The position numbers and the translations under genes were made by a program. Below, piece by piece: positions 1 to 9,390 of a stretch of DNA of 64,000 nucleotides. The stretch lies in assembly GCF_005280655.1 (NCBI RefSeq), contig NZ_CP040058.1:653001-717000 (forward strand). The letters are read 5' to 3'. This DNA is from Anaerostipes rhamnosivorans (GTDB lineage Bacteria > Bacillota > Clostridia > Lachnospirales > Lachnospiraceae). Under the pieces are notes generated by a model. It was not told the origin of the DNA. It worked only from the letters and a program-made list of their open reading frames with translations, and did not search any database. The stretch's first letter is position 1; each line of letters opens with the position of its first letter.

Positions 1-438
1 TTCCCTTATGCACCTAACGCTGTATTGATCGGTTTTCTGGTATCTTTTGTGGGAGGCATCGCGGGCTTATTTATCCTGGGAGCCATCAACCAGGCACTGA
101 TCCCGGTAGCGCTGATCCTGCCAGGCGTGATCCCGCATTTCTTCTGCGGTGCTACCGCCGGAGTATTTGCCAATGCCGAGGGCGGATTGAAGGGCTGCCT
201 GGTAGGTTCTTTCTTACACGGCCTTTTGATCACATTTTTACCGGCCATCTGTATGCCTGTCATGGGCAGCTTGAATTTTGCGAACTGTACGTTCTCAGAT
301 GCAGACTTCTCTGTGGCAGGAATCATACTCGGAAACATTGCACAATTTGTAAAAGGCGGAGGATTATTTATCGTGTGCATCGTATTGTATTTAATCCCGA
401 TTGCCTATCACTTGATCGCACCAAAAAAGAAAGCTTAA
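1..438 (+). CDS. ulaA: PTS ascorbate-type EIIC (UlaA/SgaT family), 3' part
   Basis: The reading frame is open from the first base, so the start lies outside the window; 145 C-terminal residues are visible. The peptide is almost wholly hydrophobic, with at least three membrane segments. FPYAPNAVLIGF at the left edge, the proline/glycine-rich PGVIPHFFCG stretch and the final membrane helix are typical of the C-terminal part of UlaA-family permeases, which transport L-ascorbate or related sugar acids with phosphorylation. A matching EIIB follows 19 bases downstream, so the two should form one PTS transporter. The substrate may not be ascorbate, because the next genes are transketolase subunits rather than the ula catabolic enzymes. 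The family call is firm; the substrate is not known. Confidence 0.88.
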   Translation, partial: FPYAPNAVLIGFLVSFVGGIAGLFILGAINQALIPVALILPGVIPHFFCGATAGVFANAEGGLKGCLVGSFLHGLLITFLPAICMPVMGSLNFANCTFSDADFSVAGIILGNIAQFVKGGGLFIVCIVLYLIPIAYHLIAPKKKA

Positions 439-457
439 ATATAAAGGAGGTTCTATT

Positions 458-730
458 ATGATTCAATCAATTATGTGTTGCTGTGGTTCAGGATTAGGTT
501 CCAGTATGCTGGTCCGCATGAACGTGGAAAAGGCGTTAAAAAGTCTGGGGATTTCAGGCGTGTCTGTCAGTCACTCTTCGCTTTCGGATGCCACAGAAGG
601 GGCGGCAGACCTGTTTGTTGTGGGAAAGGACTTGGAAGAGTTTGTTAAAGGCCTGCCGGAAGTGATCATCATGGATAACATCATGGACAAAGAAGAATTA
701 GAGGAAAAATTAAAAGCGAAATTTCAATAA
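458..730 (+). CDS. ulaB: PTS ascorbate-type EIIB subunit
   Basis: This 90-residue cytosolic protein has the length and fold signature of lactose/ascorbate-type EIIB domains. Near the N-terminus it carries CCCGSGLGSS, a cysteine followed by the glycine/serine P-loop that takes the phosphoryl group from EIIA and passes it to the sugar. AAGGAGG lies about 8 bases before the ATG. It sits between the EIIC gene and two transketolase genes in the same direction with short gaps, so the four are probably one operon. The EIIA partner is not in the window and presumably lies upstream. Three adjacent cysteines make the exact phospho-site ambiguous by eye. Confidence 0.9.
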   Translation: MIQSIMCCCGSGLGSSMLVRMNVEKALKSLGISGVSVSHSSLSDATEGAADLFVVGKDLEEFVKGLPEVIIMDNIMDKEELEEKLKAKFQ

Positions 731-755
731 CTGTATAGCGGGAGGACGTACAAAA

Positions 756-1622
756 ATGGAAGAAAAGCAGCGAAAAGAGCTGAAGGTGTTTTCGGCCAGG
801 ATCAGAAAAAACATTCTGCAGATGCTGGAAAAACGCGGATATGGACATATAGGAGGCTCTTTATCAATCGTAGAACTCCTGAGTGTCCTATATGGAAAGC
901 AGATGAAGATCGATCCTCAGAATCCGGCATGGGAGGAGCGGGATATGCTGGTGCTGTCAAAGGGACACGCCGGACCTGCACTATACTCTGCACTGGCTGA
1001 AAAGGGATACTTTGATCGAAACTGGCTGGATACATTAAATGACGGCGGCACGAAGCTGCCGTCTCATCCAGACCGGTTGAAGACTCCCGGCGTCGATATG
1101 ACGACGGGGTCTTTGGGGCAGGGAACCTCTGTGGCGGCGGGACTTGCCACTGGATTTAAGATGAGCAACAGCGGCCGGTATGTCTATCTGATTGTGGGAG
1201 ACGGGGAATTAAACGAAGGCCAATGCTGGGAAGCGTTTCAATATCTGGCTCACTATAAGTTAAATCATTGTATTGTTATCATTGATGAGAATAAGAGACA
1301 GCTGGACGGGTCGACAAAAGAGGTCATGAATCCATTTTCGATTGCAGATAAAATGACCAGCTTTGGTTTTCATGTAGAAACTGTCAAAGGGAACGATGAA
1401 GAACAGATCGACCATGCGGTCTCAAATGCCAAAGAAGTAGAAGACCGGGCAGTATGTATTATCCTGGATTCCGTCAAAGGAGAAGGGGTTCCCTTTTTTG
1501 AGCAGTTAGCTGGAAATCATTCGGTCAAGTTTGACAATGATGAGATCATAAGAGCAAATCATGAAGCCATCGAACAATTAGAGAGAATGATAAAAGGAGG
1601 GTCTGATCTATGTTCCGGTTGA
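756..1622 (+). CDS. transketolase, N-terminal (TPP-binding) subunit
   Basis: This 288-residue protein matches the N-terminal half of transketolase, as found in split transketolases of anaerobes. Visible features are the GHIGGSLS segment, LSKGHAGPALY, TGSLGQG, and the thiamine-diphosphate motif that begins GDGELNEGQ and ends with the conserved Asn in IDENKRQLDG. Together with the next gene it should transfer two-carbon ketol units in the non-oxidative pentose phosphate pathway. The stop overlaps the start of the C-terminal subunit by 13 bases, which implies translational coupling. Its position behind a PTS suggests it processes the imported sugar phosphate; that is inference from context. Confidence 0.93.
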   Translation: MEEKQRKELKVFSARIRKNILQMLEKRGYGHIGGSLSIVELLSVLYGKQMKIDPQNPAWEERDMLVLSKGHAGPALYSALAEKGYFDRNWLDTLNDGGTKLPSHPDRLKTPGVDMTTGSLGQGTSVAAGLATGFKMSNSGRYVYLIVGDGELNEGQCWEAFQYLAHYKLNHCIVIIDENKRQLDGSTKEVMNPFSIADKMTSFGFHVETVKGNDEEQIDHAVSNAKEVEDRAVCIILDSVKGEGVPFFEQLAGNHSVKFDNDEIIRANHEAIEQLERMIKGGSDLCSG

Positions 1623-2572
1623 CAGATGACAGAAAAGCAAAGGGCAGAGAACTGAGAAGCTGTGTTGTTGAAACTCTACGGGAGATGATGTCTCGCGATG
1701 ACAAGGTTGTAGCCCTGGAGGCTGACTTAGGCGGAGCCAGTGGTTTTACAAAGCTAAAAACAACCAATCCGGACCGCTTTGTACAGTGTGGAATCGCGGA
1801 GGCCAATATGGCCGGGGTGGCAGCGGGGTTATCGGCGGCAGGGTTTAAACCGTTTCTTCATACCTTCGGCCCTTTTGCCACAAGAAGAATTTTTGACCAA
1901 CTATATCTGTCAGGGGCATATGCAGGGAATACGGTGAATATTTACGGATCGGACCCGGGATTCTGCGTCGGACCCAACGGAGGGACCCATACCACATGGG
2001 AAGATGTGGCTCTCATGCGGGAGATCCCTGGTGCCATTATCTGTGATGCGGCTGACGATGTGCAGATGGAATGGATCTTAAAAGAATTCGCAGGACTGGA
2101 CGGAATCCACTATGTCAGGGGGAACCGGAAAGCAGTGAGAAATGTCTATGAGAAAGGTTCGGTGTTTACACTCGGTAAAGGAAATATCCTAACAAGGGGC
2201 GGGAATGTCCTTTTGATTACAGCAGGACAGCTTGTGTCAGAGGCTTTGGACTGTGCGGAAGCATTGGAAAGACAGGGAATTAATATAGAGGTTGTTGATA
2301 TGTTTACCATCAAACCTTTAGATGAAACATTGATCATCAAGGAAGCAGAAGGAAAAGATCTCATAGTGACGTTTGAAAATCATTCTATTTATGGCGGACT
2401 TGGAAGTGCCGTTGCTGAAGTAATGGCAGAACATCAGATCAGTGCACCATTAAAACGGATTGGCGTAAAAGACCGGTTTGGACAAGTGGGATCCCCAGAG
2501 TATCTGCAAAAAGAATTTGGATTGACACAGAAGGACTTAGAAGACACAATATTGAATGAATTAGAAAAATAA
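1610..2572 (+). CDS. transketolase, C-terminal (pyrimidine-binding) subunit
   Basis: A 320-residue partner of the preceding gene. It contains the transketolase pyrimidine domain (EADLGGASG, QCGIAEANMAGVAAGLS with the catalytic Glu, FGPFATRR) and the C-terminal transketolase domain (GNVLLITAGQLVSEAL, EVVDMFTIKPLD, ENHSIYGGLGSAV). The start at 1610 is preceded by AAAGGAGG, and the gene overlaps the N-terminal subunit by 13 bases. The last gene of the visible operon, it is followed by an intrinsic terminator. 1-deoxyxylulose-5-phosphate synthase is excluded because the two halves are separate and lack that family's length. Confidence 0.93.
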   Translation: MFRLTDDRKAKGRELRSCVVETLREMMSRDDKVVALEADLGGASGFTKLKTTNPDRFVQCGIAEANMAGVAAGLSAAGFKPFLHTFGPFATRRIFDQLYLSGAYAGNTVNIYGSDPGFCVGPNGGTHTTWEDVALMREIPGAIICDAADDVQMEWILKEFAGLDGIHYVRGNRKAVRNVYEKGSVFTLGKGNILTRGGNVLLITAGQLVSEALDCAEALERQGINIEVVDMFTIKPLDETLIIKEAEGKDLIVTFENHSIYGGLGSAVAEVMAEHQISAPLKRIGVKDRFGQVGSPEYLQKEFGLTQKDLEDTILNELEK

Positions 2573-2581
2573 AGATACAGG

Positions 2582-2620
2582 CACTCCTCAGGATAGAAAT
2601 CTGCTTGAGGGGTGTTTTTT
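2582..2620 (+). terminator. intrinsic terminator after transketolase operon
   Basis: CACTCCTCA (2582-2590) pairs with TGAGGGGTG (2606-2614), with one G-T wobble, and is followed by six T. It separates the PTS/transketolase operon from glycerate kinase. Confidence 0.8.
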
Positions 2621-2679
2621 CTTTGCCCCAAATGCCGTATACTAGAAAGTACACTGATCAAAACAAGAGGGAGGCACAA

Positions 2680-3834
2680 ATGAAAATAGCGGTGGCAGTT
2701 GATTCGTTAAAAGGGAGCCTTAATTCCATGCAGGCGGGAAACGCCGTATTGGATGGGATCCTTAAAGTATACCCGGAGGCAGAGGTATGGGTGCGTCCCC
2801 TTGCGGACGGAGGGGAAGGAACTGTGGAAGCTCTTGTCTGCGGGATGGGTGGCAGAATGGAGAACATTACAGTCACGGGGCCTCTCGGGCAGCCTGTGGA
2901 GTGCGGCTATGGGATCATAGAGGAATCCGGAGCGGCTGTCATTGAGATGTCTGGAGCGGCAGGGATCACCTTGGTTCCTGAGCCTGAGAGAAATCCTCTG
3001 TACACGACAACATATGGCGTAGGTGAAGTGATCAGGGATGCTGTCTCCAAAGGGTGTAGACGATTCATTGTCGGCATTGGGGGCAGCGCTACCAATGACG
3101 GAGGAATCGGCATGCTGCAGGCATTGGGTTACGGGTGCCTAAACGGCCGGGGAGAACAGGTCCCGTCTGGGGCAAAGGGACTGTCAGAGCTTGAGTCTAT
3201 CACTGAAACCCAGGTGATGCCTGAGCTAAAGGAGTGTGAATTCCATATCGCCTGTGACGTGACCAATCCTCTGTGCGGGGATAATGGGTGCAGTGCTGTG
3301 TTCGGGCCTCAAAAGGGTGCGGATCCGTCAATGATCAAAGACATGGACCAGTGGCTTGGACATTATGCCCAGCTGGCAGGGGAAGTGTTTTCCAAAGCGA
3401 AGCCCATGCAGCCTGGGACTGGGGCCGCCGGAGGAATGGGATTTGCATTTCTCACATTTACCAATGCAGTCTTGGAACCCGGGATCAACATTGTACTAAA
3501 AGAGACTGGACTGGAACAATATGTCCAAAGAGCGGATCTGGTCATCACAGGAGAAGGGAGACTGGATGGCCAGACTGCAATGGGGAAGGCTCCTTCAGGT
3601 GTGGCAGAGATGGCAAAACGATATGGCAGGCCTGTGATCGCTTTTGCAGGCTGTGTGGCCAAGGATGCTGGTGCATGCAATCGGCACGGGATCGATGCCT
3701 TTTTCCCTATTTTAAGAGAAGTCTCATCCATGGAGGAGGCAATGGAGCCTGAAAATGCAAAGAAAAATATGGCGGCTGCAGTGGAGCAGGTCATGCGGTT
3801 ATGGAGGTGTTTAGAAGATCATGAAAGAAAATAA
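2680..3834 (+). CDS. glxK: glycerate kinase
   Basis: A 384-residue member of the glycerate kinase family (GlxK/GarK type), which phosphorylates D-glycerate, usually to 2-phosphoglycerate, using ATP. Family marks are the N-terminal VDSLKGSLNS, PLADGGEGTVEAL, GIGGSATNDGG, CDVTNPL and VITGEGRLDGQT. The ATG at 2680 was chosen because GAGGGAGG lies just upstream and the family starts with MKI-type residues; the open frame reaches further upstream into the terminator. The 3' end overlaps the methyltransferase gene by 14 bases. No glycerate-producing enzyme is adjacent, so the pathway context is unclear. Confidence 0.93.
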   Translation: MKIAVAVDSLKGSLNSMQAGNAVLDGILKVYPEAEVWVRPLADGGEGTVEALVCGMGGRMENITVTGPLGQPVECGYGIIEESGAAVIEMSGAAGITLVPEPERNPLYTTTYGVGEVIRDAVSKGCRRFIVGIGGSATNDGGIGMLQALGYGCLNGRGEQVPSGAKGLSELESITETQVMPELKECEFHIACDVTNPLCGDNGCSAVFGPQKGADPSMIKDMDQWLGHYAQLAGEVFSKAKPMQPGTGAAGGMGFAFLTFTNAVLEPGINIVLKETGLEQYVQRADLVITGEGRLDGQTAMGKAPSGVAEMAKRYGRPVIAFAGCVAKDAGACNRHGIDAFFPILREVSSMEEAMEPENAKKNMAAAVEQVMRLWRCLEDHERK

Positions 3835-4561
3835 GTATGACGAAGAAGTATTTTACCAGAAATACAGCGAGATGGACCGGTCAAAGAAGGGGCTTGGCGG
3901 AGCCGGAGAATGGTCTGAGCTTCAAAAGGTCCTGCCTGATTTTTCCGGAAAAAGAGTCCTGGATCTGGGATGCGGTTATGGATGGCACTGCATTTATGCG
4001 GCTGAACACGGTGCGAAATCTGTGCTGGGCATTGATATCTCCGAAAAGATGTTAAAGACAGCCCAAGAAAAAAATGGACATAAAAAGATTGAGTACCAAA
4101 GGAGTGCCATGGAAGATTTGGATTTTCCAAAGGAATCATTTGATGTGGTCTTAAGTTCTCTGGCATTTCACTATGTGAAAGACTTTGAATCCCTGGCAGA
4201 AAAAATCAGCCAGTGGACAGCACCGGGCGGGCAGTTTGTGTTTTCAGCGGAACATCCGGTATTTACCGCATATGGGACCCAGGACTGGTATTATGATGAG
4301 GAGGGGAAGATTCTGCATTTCCCTGTAGACCGGTATTTCTATGAGGGAAAAAGGGATGCTGTCTTCCTTGGGGAGCAGGTGGTAAAATACCACAGAACAC
4401 TGACAACCTACCTGAATACACTCCTCAGGAACGGTTTTGTGCTGAGACATATCATCGAGCCTAAGCCGCAGGAGGATATGATGGATCTGCCGGGCATGCA
4501 CGATGAGATGCGTCGCCCAATGATGTTGATTGTGGCGGCAGAAAAAGAACGCCGGATGTAA
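3821..4561 (+). CDS. class I SAM-dependent methyltransferase
   Basis: A 246-residue cytosolic protein with a Rossmann-type methyltransferase core. Motif I is LDLGCGYGWH, the acidic residue after beta-2 is in GIDISEKML, and the motif around LSSLAFHYVKDF corresponds to the family's post-II region. The overall pattern is UbiE/Methyltransf_11-like. It starts inside the end of the glycerate kinase gene (14-base overlap), so the two are co-translated. The methyl acceptor cannot be told from sequence; similar free-standing enzymes act on small molecules. No DNA- or RNA-recognition domain is visible. Confidence 0.85.
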   Translation: MKENKYDEEVFYQKYSEMDRSKKGLGGAGEWSELQKVLPDFSGKRVLDLGCGYGWHCIYAAEHGAKSVLGIDISEKMLKTAQEKNGHKKIEYQRSAMEDLDFPKESFDVVLSSLAFHYVKDFESLAEKISQWTAPGGQFVFSAEHPVFTAYGTQDWYYDEEGKILHFPVDRYFYEGKRDAVFLGEQVVKYHRTLTTYLNTLLRNGFVLRHIIEPKPQEDMMDLPGMHDEMRRPMMLIVAAEKERRM

Positions 4562-4589
4562 CTGTTTCAAAAGGATCGGAGGTTTTAAG

Positions 4590-4934
4590 ATGAAAAAAGT
4601 TAAGATCACGGTATTAAGGACAATGTTCAATGAGGATCTGGTCAAAGAATACGGCGTGGAAGGTCTAAAGGCCTGTCCTATGATGACGGAGGGCCAGGTA
4701 TTTTATGCAGATTATGCAAAACCCGAAGGGCTGTGCGACGAAGCGTGGAAAGCTATATACCAGTATGTGTTTGCGTTGTCGCACGGAGCTGGGGAGGAAC
4801 TGTTTTATTACGGGGACTGGATCAGGAAGCCCGGCGTGGCAATCGTAAGCTGCAACGACGGACTGCGGCCCGTGATATTTAAGCTGGAGGCGACAAAAGA
4901 AGAATCAGAAGTAGATTACGAACCGGTACGTTAG
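4590..4934 (+). CDS. TIGR04076-like protein, first copy
   Basis: A 114-residue protein resembling the TIGR04076 family, whose function is not established. It begins MKKVKITVLRTMF and has the family pattern of spaced cysteines: KACPMM, LCDEAW, then SCNDGLRPVIFKLE at the end of the domain. The ATG at 4590 has GGATCGGAGG upstream and gives the usual length. It is co-directional with the methyltransferase before it and a pentapeptide protein after it. A second, shorter relative lies at 9371-9637, on the far side of the broken kinase gene. The conserved cysteines could bind a metal or take part in redox chemistry, but that is a guess. Confidence 0.7.
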   Translation: MKKVKITVLRTMFNEDLVKEYGVEGLKACPMMTEGQVFYADYAKPEGLCDEAWKAIYQYVFALSHGAGEELFYYGDWIRKPGVAIVSCNDGLRPVIFKLEATKEESEVDYEPVR

Positions 4935-4943
4935 GGGGGCAGA

Positions 4944-5552
4944 ATGCTCAAAGAGGATATGAGAAGAGCAGCGGAGGAGGAAGAACCGCTGGTACATAAA
5001 CATTATGAAGGGGAAGTCCTGTGCATTGACAGTCCTCTGAAGATTGAACTGGACCATGTGGTTTTTAAGAAATGCAGGTTTGAGGCATGTGATCTCAGTG
5101 GTTCTATGTTTTATCATGTAACATTCTTAAATTGTGATTTCTCCAACTGCAGATTTCAGTCCTGTTATTTTAAAGACACGGAAATATCGGGGTGTAAGGG
5201 AGACGGAGGGGATTTCAGCCAGAGTACCTTCCGCAAAACCCTGGTTGAGGAAGGGTGTTTTCATTACGCCAACTATGAAGGGACACTCTGGGACAACTGC
5301 AGGCTCAAGGGGTGTGATTTCAGCGAAGCATTCTTTGCGGAAGTAAAGTTTAAAAAAATGCAGTTTGAGAAAGTGAATCTGTCCAAAGCAGATCTATTTA
5401 AGACAAAGCTGGAGGGCATGGATCTGTCGGACTGCAACATTGAGGGAATCATGATATCCGATACCTTCCGGGAACTGCGGGGATTAAAGATCAGTCCGTG
5501 GCAGGCAATGGATCTTGTGCGGTTTTTGGGCGTAGAACTTATAAATGAATGA
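4944..5552 (+). CDS. pentapeptide-repeat protein
   Basis: A 202-residue protein with many tandem pentapeptides of the A(D/N)LXX type, for example CDLSGSMFYHV, CDFSNCRFQSC, LKGCDFSEAFF and VNLSKADLFKTK, running from about residue 45 to 185. Such repeats form a right-handed quadrilateral beta-helix. Some relatives (Qnr, MfpA) mimic DNA and shield gyrase, but most are uncharacterised. The cysteine content (C at the turn position of several repeats) resembles Qnr-like proteins of Firmicutes, yet nothing proves that role here. GGGGGG precedes the ATG. It is the last gene of the 2680-5552 cluster. Confidence 0.85.
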   Translation: MLKEDMRRAAEEEEPLVHKHYEGEVLCIDSPLKIELDHVVFKKCRFEACDLSGSMFYHVTFLNCDFSNCRFQSCYFKDTEISGCKGDGGDFSQSTFRKTLVEEGCFHYANYEGTLWDNCRLKGCDFSEAFFAEVKFKKMQFEKVNLSKADLFKTKLEGMDLSDCNIEGIMISDTFRELRGLKISPWQAMDLVRFLGVELINE

Positions 5553-5609
5553 AAATCATGTTATACTGGACTATAACAAGACCGATCTCATACAGGAAAG
5601 GAAAAATAT

Positions 5610-7466
5610 ATGCTTGACCATTTCAGGGACACGCAGAAGATGCAGGAAATTCTGCGCGAAGCACAGACGGGGCTGTGGGTAATTGAATTAGATGATGATC
5701 GAGAGCCTAGAATGTACGCCGACAGCTCTATGCTTGAGCTGTTAGGATTTGAAGCGGAGCCGACACCGGAACGATGTTATCAGGTATGGTATGACCGCAT
5801 TGAGGATGAGTATTACCCGATCATTCAGTCCGGAGTGGAAAAAATGATCAAGGATGAACGGGCAGAAGTGCAGTATCCGTGGGAGCATCCAAAGTGGGGA
5901 CGCATTTTTGTGCGCTGCGGGGGAGTCCGGGATTGGAACTACAAAGAGGGGGTGTGTCTTAGGGGATACCACCAGAATATCACCAATACCGTTATGCTCA
6001 AGCAGGAGTATGATGCAGTCATTCAGAGCCTAAGCGACAGCTACACCGGCATTTTTTTATGCAATGTGCAGAACCGGACGTTTAAGACGATTAAAATGTC
6101 TGACTCTTTCCGGATCTTTACGCAGATGTTTTCAGACTATGAGGAATTCTTCTGCTGTTATGCTGCCAATGAGGTCTCCTACAGGGATGAAAAGATTCTT
6201 TCTGATATCGTCAAGTGTGATTACATAAAAAAACAGATTGATGAAGGTGAGCCGCAGATCGAGGAGTACTACCGGAGCAGGACCGGGGGCTGGAGAAGGA
6301 TCAAGATCGTGCCGTCCGCAGGTTATTCTAAGGAATTTCCATGGGTGATCGTGGCCTTTGACGAGCAGGACAAAGAGATGGAAAAGAGGATCAACGCCAG
6401 GACCGCCCAGGTTGCGGTGTCGCAGATTTATCAGCTGGTCATCAGCACGGATCTTGGGAGATCAGAATACAGCTGTATTCATGGATCCAAAGACCTGCTA
6501 AGGCTTCGTCGTCACGGTCCGTTCGGGGATTTTCAGAGCAGGATGAAGCAGAAGATGCCTCTGGAGGACCGGGAGCTTCTGGACCAGATTTTTGACAAGG
6601 ACAGTTATCAGAACAAGAATTATCTGGAGGGAGTTTTAAGGGTTGCCGATGATCAGGGTGATCTTCATTATTATAGTTATTATTCTGCGTGCATTCGTCA
6701 GAACCGGGAAGAGCATATTTTGATGACTATGCGCTGTATTGACGATAAAAGGGAGTCCCAGCTCAGAGAAAATGTGCTGTCCAATCTCTGCGAGTGTTAT
6801 TATTCCATCTATCTGTTCGACCTGGAAAATGACATAGAGGAGGCTATCTGGCAGGAAGATTTTATCTACAGGGGTAAAGAATTTCCGAAGGGAAGCCTTA
6901 AAGTGTATTATGAGAAGTTCATACGTGAGCACGTCCATGAGGACGACCAGGAGAAGATGTATAGAGCCGGGAATCCTGAGTTTCTCAGACAGACATTGTC
7001 TGCAGAGTATCCAGTCTATGATGTGGACTTCCGCAGATTGTATCCGGACCGGACTTGCTGGGTGCGCTCCCGGTTTAGTATTGCGGAGATGAGAGACGGC
7101 AGGGTGACAAAGGTTGTGTTTGCCAATATGAACATCAATGAACAAAAGCTGGAGGAAATGGAAGAAGAGAAACAGAAAAAGCTCTACTTTGAGTCAAGGA
7201 ATATCATCAAAGGTCTTTCCTCTTTTTATCACTCTGTCTTTTACGTAGACCTTTTGGAGGGGACCTTCCAGTCTTTCAGCATCCGAAAGGATCTGGAAGA
7301 TTATCTAAAGGGCAGTGACAGCTATAAACAGCTCAAATCAGCATACATGTCTTTGATCCATGAAAAGGAGAGGGAGCAGTTTTCTTGCCCAGATGTCCCA
7401 CGATATACGGACGCCGATGAATGCCATCATCGGAATGTCTTCCATTGCCGCATCCAGGGTCGATGA
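5610..7466 (+). pseudogene. multi-PAS sensor histidine kinase, 5' fragment (frame-shifted)
   Basis: This 618-residue open frame is the sensor half of a cytosolic hybrid histidine kinase. It has about four full PAS-type domains (roughly residues 10-130, 145-250, 275-375, 385-505) and the beginning of a fifth at 525-590. The fifth breaks off after IHEKEREQF, and the last 25 residues are out-of-frame translation of the downstream kinase region. The kinase core continues in another frame from 7360. In intact paralogues (40559-43312, 54685-57588) a complete PAS domain and a linker separate such a segment from the phospho-histidine motif, so DNA coding for roughly a hundred residues seems deleted around 7372-7380, leaving an out-of-frame joint. 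It may still make a free sensor protein, but a functional single kinase is unlikely. Confidence 0.75.
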
Positions 7467-8538
7467 ACCGGAAAAGGTAAAGGACTGTCTTGCAAAGATC
7501 GATATGTCCAGCAGCCACCTGCTGGATCTGATTGATGAGATTCTGGATATGTCAAAGATCGAAAAAGGCAAGATCGAACTGACCGAGGCACCGTTCTGTA
7601 TGAGGGAACTGATCACGGACATCAATTCGATCACACGTCCCGAGGCACTGAAGAAGGAGCATGAACTTTTGTTTAAGACGCAGGATCTTGTTCATGTGGA
7701 CCTGGTGGGAGATGCGGGAAGGCTTAGGCAGGTGATGATCAACCTCATTACAAACGCTGTCAAGTATACTCCGAAAGGCGGCAGAGTCACTGCCACAGTC
7801 CAGGAAGTTTCAGGCCGTATTCCGGGATTTGCCAGCTTTGTATTTACCGTGGAGGATAACGGGATCGGCATGGATGAGGATTTTCTGAATTACATTTTTG
7901 TGCCGTTTTCCAGGGCAGACGACTCGAAAGCCCGCAATGTGCAGGGAACCGGACTCGGCATGTCCATCGCCCAGGGGATCGTGACCGCCATGAATGGAAA
8001 TATTCAAGTGGAGAGTAAAAAGAGTGAGGGCAGCCGCTTTATTGTAACACTGAATCTTAAGATCGCCGATCCGGACCAGGTTGCGGAGCACAGGATGGCA
8101 GGCTTTCCTACATATGACGGTACAGAGGAAGGAGTCAGAACCCTGCAGCTGATGAAGGGAAAACAGCTTTTACTGGTAGAGGACAATCAGCTGAATATGG
8201 AGATCGCGGAGACGATTCTTACGGAAGCGGGTTTTCTTGTGGATAAAGCAGAAAATGGGAAACAGGCTTTGGAAATGTTTGTTGATTCCGAGCCGGGATA
8301 TTACCAGGCAGTGCTTATGGATCTGCAGATGCCGGTCATGGACGGTTATGCAGCCACAAAAGAGATCAGGAACAGCGGCCATCCTCAGTCGGGGAGTATT
8401 CCTGTGATCGCGCTGACCGCCAATGCATTTGCGGAAGACATGGCCAAGGCGCTGGCCGCCGGTATGAACGACCATGTTTCAAAACCGATCGATTATGGAC
8501 GGTTGATCAAGGTTTTGCAGAAGAATATGAAACTATGA
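7360..8538 (+). pseudogene. hybrid histidine kinase, 3' fragment (HisKA-HATPase-REC)
   Basis: This 392-residue frame holds the catalytic half of the broken kinase: HisKA with the phospho-acceptor His in MSHDIRTPMNAI, an HATPase domain (N box NLITNAVKYT, G1 DNGIGM, G2 GTGLGMS), and a receiver domain with the phospho-Asp in AVLMDLQMPVMDG. The ATG at 7360 has no ribosome binding site. An in-frame ATG at 7393 (MSHDIRT) lies 19 bases after AAGGAGAGGG, which is too far for a good start, so separate translation would depend on re-initiation. All catalytic residues look intact, so a constitutive or unlinked kinase cannot be excluded. It overlaps the sensor fragment by 107 bases. Confidence 0.75.
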
Positions 8539-8553
8539 AAGCCGAGGAATAGC

Positions 8554-9390
8554 ATGAAGGATCAAATACTTTTAATCAACGATATGGCTGGGTACGGCAA
8601 GGTGGCACTGTCCGCAATGCTTCCGGTCATGACACACGCCGGGCTGAATCTGTACAGCCTTCCCACCGCACTGGTGTCCAATACGCTGGATTACGGTAAA
8701 TTTGAGATCTTGGAGACAACAGACTATATGAGGCAGACATTGAAAGTCTGGGAGGAGCTGGACTTCTCCTTTGATGCTGTGTGTACAGGCTTCATTGTCT
8801 CAGAGGAGCAGGGAAAGCTGATCTGCGGATATTTAAGGGAGCAGAAAAAGAGCGGAACATGGATCTTTGTGGATCCGATCATGGGGGATGAAGGAAATCT
8901 TTATAACGGCATCGACAGCCGGACGATCGGGTATATGAGAGATCTGTGTTCCTTTGCGGATGTGATCGTGCCCAATCTGACAGAAGCTGCATTTTTAGCG
9001 GATCTGTATCAGGATAAGGAAATCGTGACAGATGGAGAGGCGGAGGAACTGCTTCAAAGACTGCACTGTCTTGGGGCAAAGTCTGTGGTCATCACAAGTG
9101 TTAAGACAGAGAACGGAGATTTTGTGTTTGTCTATGATGATAAGACAGGGGACATCTCAAAGCTCCCGTTTGACTGTGTTCCGGTTCGTTTTCCGGGAAC
9201 CGGGGATATCTTTTCTGCAATTCTGGTAAGTCAGGTGCTGAACCAGGTGCCGCTTGAGAAGTCTGTGAAAAGAGCCATGTCCGCCGTAAGAAAGTTGATC
9301 CTTTTAAATCAGGACACGGCGGATAAGTTTAAGGGAATCCCTATTGAGAAAAATCTGGAGGTGCTGAATTTTGAGACGGCCGAAGATTAA
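8554..9390 (+). CDS. pyridoxamine/pyridoxal kinase (PdxY/PdxK-like)
   Basis: A 278-residue ribokinase-fold enzyme of the pyridoxal kinase family, which phosphorylates B6 vitamers with ATP. Marks are NDMAGYGKVALSAMLPVM at the N-terminus, the DPIMGDEGNLY motif, PNLTEAAFL, and the C-terminal FPGTGDIFSA anion hole with the catalytic Asp. The ATG follows GAGGA, 16 bases after the broken kinase gene. The 3' end overlaps a TTG-started small gene by 20 bases. Clostridial homologues are commonly named pyridoxamine kinase; which vitamer is preferred cannot be read from sequence. Confidence 0.9.
   Translation: MKDQILLINDMAGYGKVALSAMLPVMTHAGLNLYSLPTALVSNTLDYGKFEILETTDYMRQTLKVWEELDFSFDAVCTGFIVSEEQGKLICGYLREQKKSGTWIFVDPIMGDEGNLYNGIDSRTIGYMRDLCSFADVIVPNLTEAAFLADLYQDKEIVTDGEAEELLQRLHCLGAKSVVITSVKTENGDFVFVYDDKTGDISKLPFDCVPVRFPGTGDIFSAILVSQVLNQVPLEKSVKRAMSAVRKLILLNQDTADKFKGIPIEKNLEVLNFETAED

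Noticed and set aside
3288..3752. A 154-residue open frame inside glycerate kinase
   Set aside because: It is another frame of a convincing enzyme gene, with Cys/Trp-rich composition typical of shadow frames.
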